DNA of 64,000 nucleotides, taken from Microbacterium horticulturae (lineage in GTDB: Bacteria; Actinomycetota; Actinomycetes; Actinomycetales; Microbacteriaceae). The notes beneath the pieces are model-generated. The model did no database searches. It was not told the DNA's origin and was given only the letters and a program-made list of their open reading frames with translations. Shown here piece after piece: positions 62,761-64,000 of the stretch (position 1 is the first letter of the stretch; each line of letters opens with the position of its first letter). The position numbers were made by a program, and so were the translations under genes. The stretch covers positions 2,666,001 to 2,730,000 of the forward strand of contig NZ_CP119108.1 of NCBI RefSeq assembly GCF_029094505.1, in the 5' to 3' direction.

Positions 62761-62909
62761 CGGAGAGCCTCTCTGTCGTCTTCGACATGAGTGCCTGTGG
62801 CCGTCGTCGGCCGCGTGCGGGAGCACTCCCCTCCATTAGCGCGTACGCGTCAGGAGCTTGTGACGACGACGGCACCGATACGACGAATCACGCTCGCTGA
62901 TGGGGGTCG

Positions 62910-64000
62910 TCACGCCGGCAGCGCGAGGTGCTCGCGCACGACGTCCGCGAGGCGCCCGGCGATCTGCGAGGCCACATCGGCATCGGCCGCTTCGACCATC
63001 ACGCGCACGAGCTGCTCGGTGCCCGACGCGCGCAGCAGCACACGACCCGACGAGCCCAGCGACCCCTCGGCCTCGAGCACGGCGGCTGCCACGACCGGGT
63101 GACCGACCTGAGTGCGATCGACGTCCTTCACGTTGATCAGCACCTGCGGGTACACCGTCATGACCGATGCGAGCTCGCCCAGCGACTTTCCGGTCTCGGC
63201 CATGCGAGCCAGAAGGTGCAGACCCGTCAGCAGGCCGTCGCCGGTGGTGGCGTGCTTGCTCATGATGACGTGGCCCGACTGCTCGCCGCCCAGGGAGAAG
63301 CCGCCCTCGTTCATGCGCTCGAGCACATAGCGGTCGCCGACCGCGGTCTGCTCGACACGGATGCCGTGGGCGCTCATGGCCCGGTGCAGGCCGAGGTTGC
63401 TCATCACGGTGGCCACGAGCGTGTCGTCGACGAGCTCGCCGCGCTCCTTCATCGCCACCGCGAGGATCGCCATGATCTGGTCGCCGTCGACGATGTTGCC
63501 CGCAGCATCCACTGCCAGACACCGGTCGGCGTCGCCGTCGTGGGCGATGCCGATGTCGGCACCTAGGCGGAGGACCTCGACGGCCAGCTTGTCGATGTGC
63601 GTCGAGCCCACGCCGTCGTTGATGTTGATGCCGTCGGGGTCGGCCCCGATCACGGTCACCTGTGCTCCGGCGTCGCGGAACGTCTCGGGCGAGACGCCGG
63701 CGGCGGCGCCGTTCGCGCAGTCGAGGACGACGTGGATGCCGTCAAGCCGGTGCGGCAGCGTCGACAGAAGATGCAGGGCGTACCGGTCTTCGGCATCCGC
63801 AAAACGGCGGATGCGCCCGACGTCGGCGCCCGTGGGCTGCAGCTTGGGGCGCGACATGGCGGCCTCGATGCGCTGCTCGACCACGTCGGGCAGCTTCACT
63901 CCCCCGCTCGCGAAGATCTTGATGCCGTTGTCGGGGGCAGGGTTGTGCGAGGCCGAGACCATCACGCCGAAGTCGGCGTCGATGGAGCCCACGAGGTATG
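62910..64000 (-). CDS. glmM: Phosphoglucosamine mutase, C-terminal part (cut by window edge)
   Basis: The frame stays open to the window edge; 363 codons are present, beginning inside '...[29 protein letters not shown]', so about 80-90 N-terminal residues are missing. The phosphoserine loop is SASHNP, the Mg loop '[13 protein letters not shown]', the sugar loop 'GGEQSGHVI' and the phosphate-binding loop '[18 protein letters not shown]'. It converts glucosamine-6-phosphate to glucosamine-1-phosphate, the step after GlmS. In relatives glmM is often near coaA and glmS; here ~18 kb of other genes intervenes. Confidence 0.96.
   Translation of the reverse strand, partial: YLVGSIDADFGVMVSASHNPAPDNGIKIFASGGVKLPDVVEQRIEAAMSRPKLQPTGADVGRIRRFADAEDRYALHLLSTLPHRLDGIHVVLDCANGAAAGVSPETFRDAGAQVTVIGADPDGININDGVGSTHIDKLAVEVLRLGADIGIAHDGDADRCLAVDAAGNIVDGDQIMAILAVAMKERGELVDDTLVATVMSNLGLHRAMSAHGIRVEQTAVGDRYVLERMNEGGFSLGGEQSGHVIMSKHATTGDGLLTGLHLLARMAETGKSLGELASVMTVYPQVLINVKDVDRTQVGHPVVAAAVLEAEGSLGSSGRVLLRASGTEQLVRVMVEAADADVASQIAGRLADVVREHLALPA

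Overview
This window comes from a high-GC Gram-positive chromosome, most likely a Microbacterium-like member of the Microbacteriaceae (Actinomycetota). The evidence is the strong GC bias, frequent GTG starts, many 4-bp ATGA/GTGA gene overlaps, a recurrent GGATGCCGC word, the GuaB3 paralogue, the order coaA-glmS-acpS-alr-tsaE-tsaB-rimI-tsaD, and sugar ABC transporters that lack their own ATPase. No rRNA, tRNA, phage, insertion sequence or CRISPR array was seen.

Layout. 1-9.8 kb: the edge of an acyl-CoA synthetase, a glycerophosphodiesterase, a Bax1-like membrane protein, a stand-alone LigD-type polymerase, a ClgR/PopR-like regulator facing a clpP pair, a glycosyltransferase, a deazaflavin oxidoreductase, guaA and a DUF3817 protein. 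9.8-16.6 kb: a secreted 5'-nucleotidase, SURF1, guaB3, a DUF559 gene and guaB. 16.8-22.4 kb: a livHMGF branched-chain amino acid importer with its lipoprotein on the opposite strand. 22.5-24.1 kb: rarD and groES, then two CIRCE boxes. 24.1-34.3 kb: an accessory block of a membrane-anchored Hsp70-like protein, a LuxR regulator, two IniB-like repeat proteins, a four-helix membrane protein and two dynamin-like GTPases. It resembles mycobacterial iniBAC but has extra partners. 34.4-44.3 kb: a THUMP-like methyltransferase and a long minus-strand housekeeping run for t6A tRNA modification, alanine racemase, holo-ACP synthase, GlmS and pantothenate kinase. 44.4-60.4 kb: a sugar-utilisation island with two lipoprotein/permease sets, a GH63-like and a GH42 glycosidase, a GntR regulator, a divergent GcvPA/GcvPB pair, an ATP-NAD-kinase-like protein and an SDR. 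A 14-bp operator-like motif occurs four times in this island, once before each binding-protein gene and twice in the gntR/GH42 divergent region. 60.6-64 kb: a Ppx/GppA phosphatase, a Tat-exported metallo-beta-lactamase-fold enzyme and the edge of glmM. The island separates coaA/glmS from glmM.

How the genes work together. The Hsp70/LuxR/IniB/dynamin block looks like an envelope-stress module. The sugar island looks like one GntR-controlled regulon that imports and hydrolyses a galactoside or related glycoside, and it carries a glycine-cleavage-P-like enzyme with altered active-site loops and no T, H or L partner. The Clp pair has one complete protease subunit and one whose catalytic serine is a glycine.

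Repeats. The window carries several undescribed-looking repeat families: an ~83-bp palindrome (three copies, one inside rimI and one supplying the start of the DUF559 gene), an ~80-bp palindrome (two copies, one inside tsaB), a 20-bp-period tandem array built on GAGGTCGTAC (two loci) and several single long palindromes.
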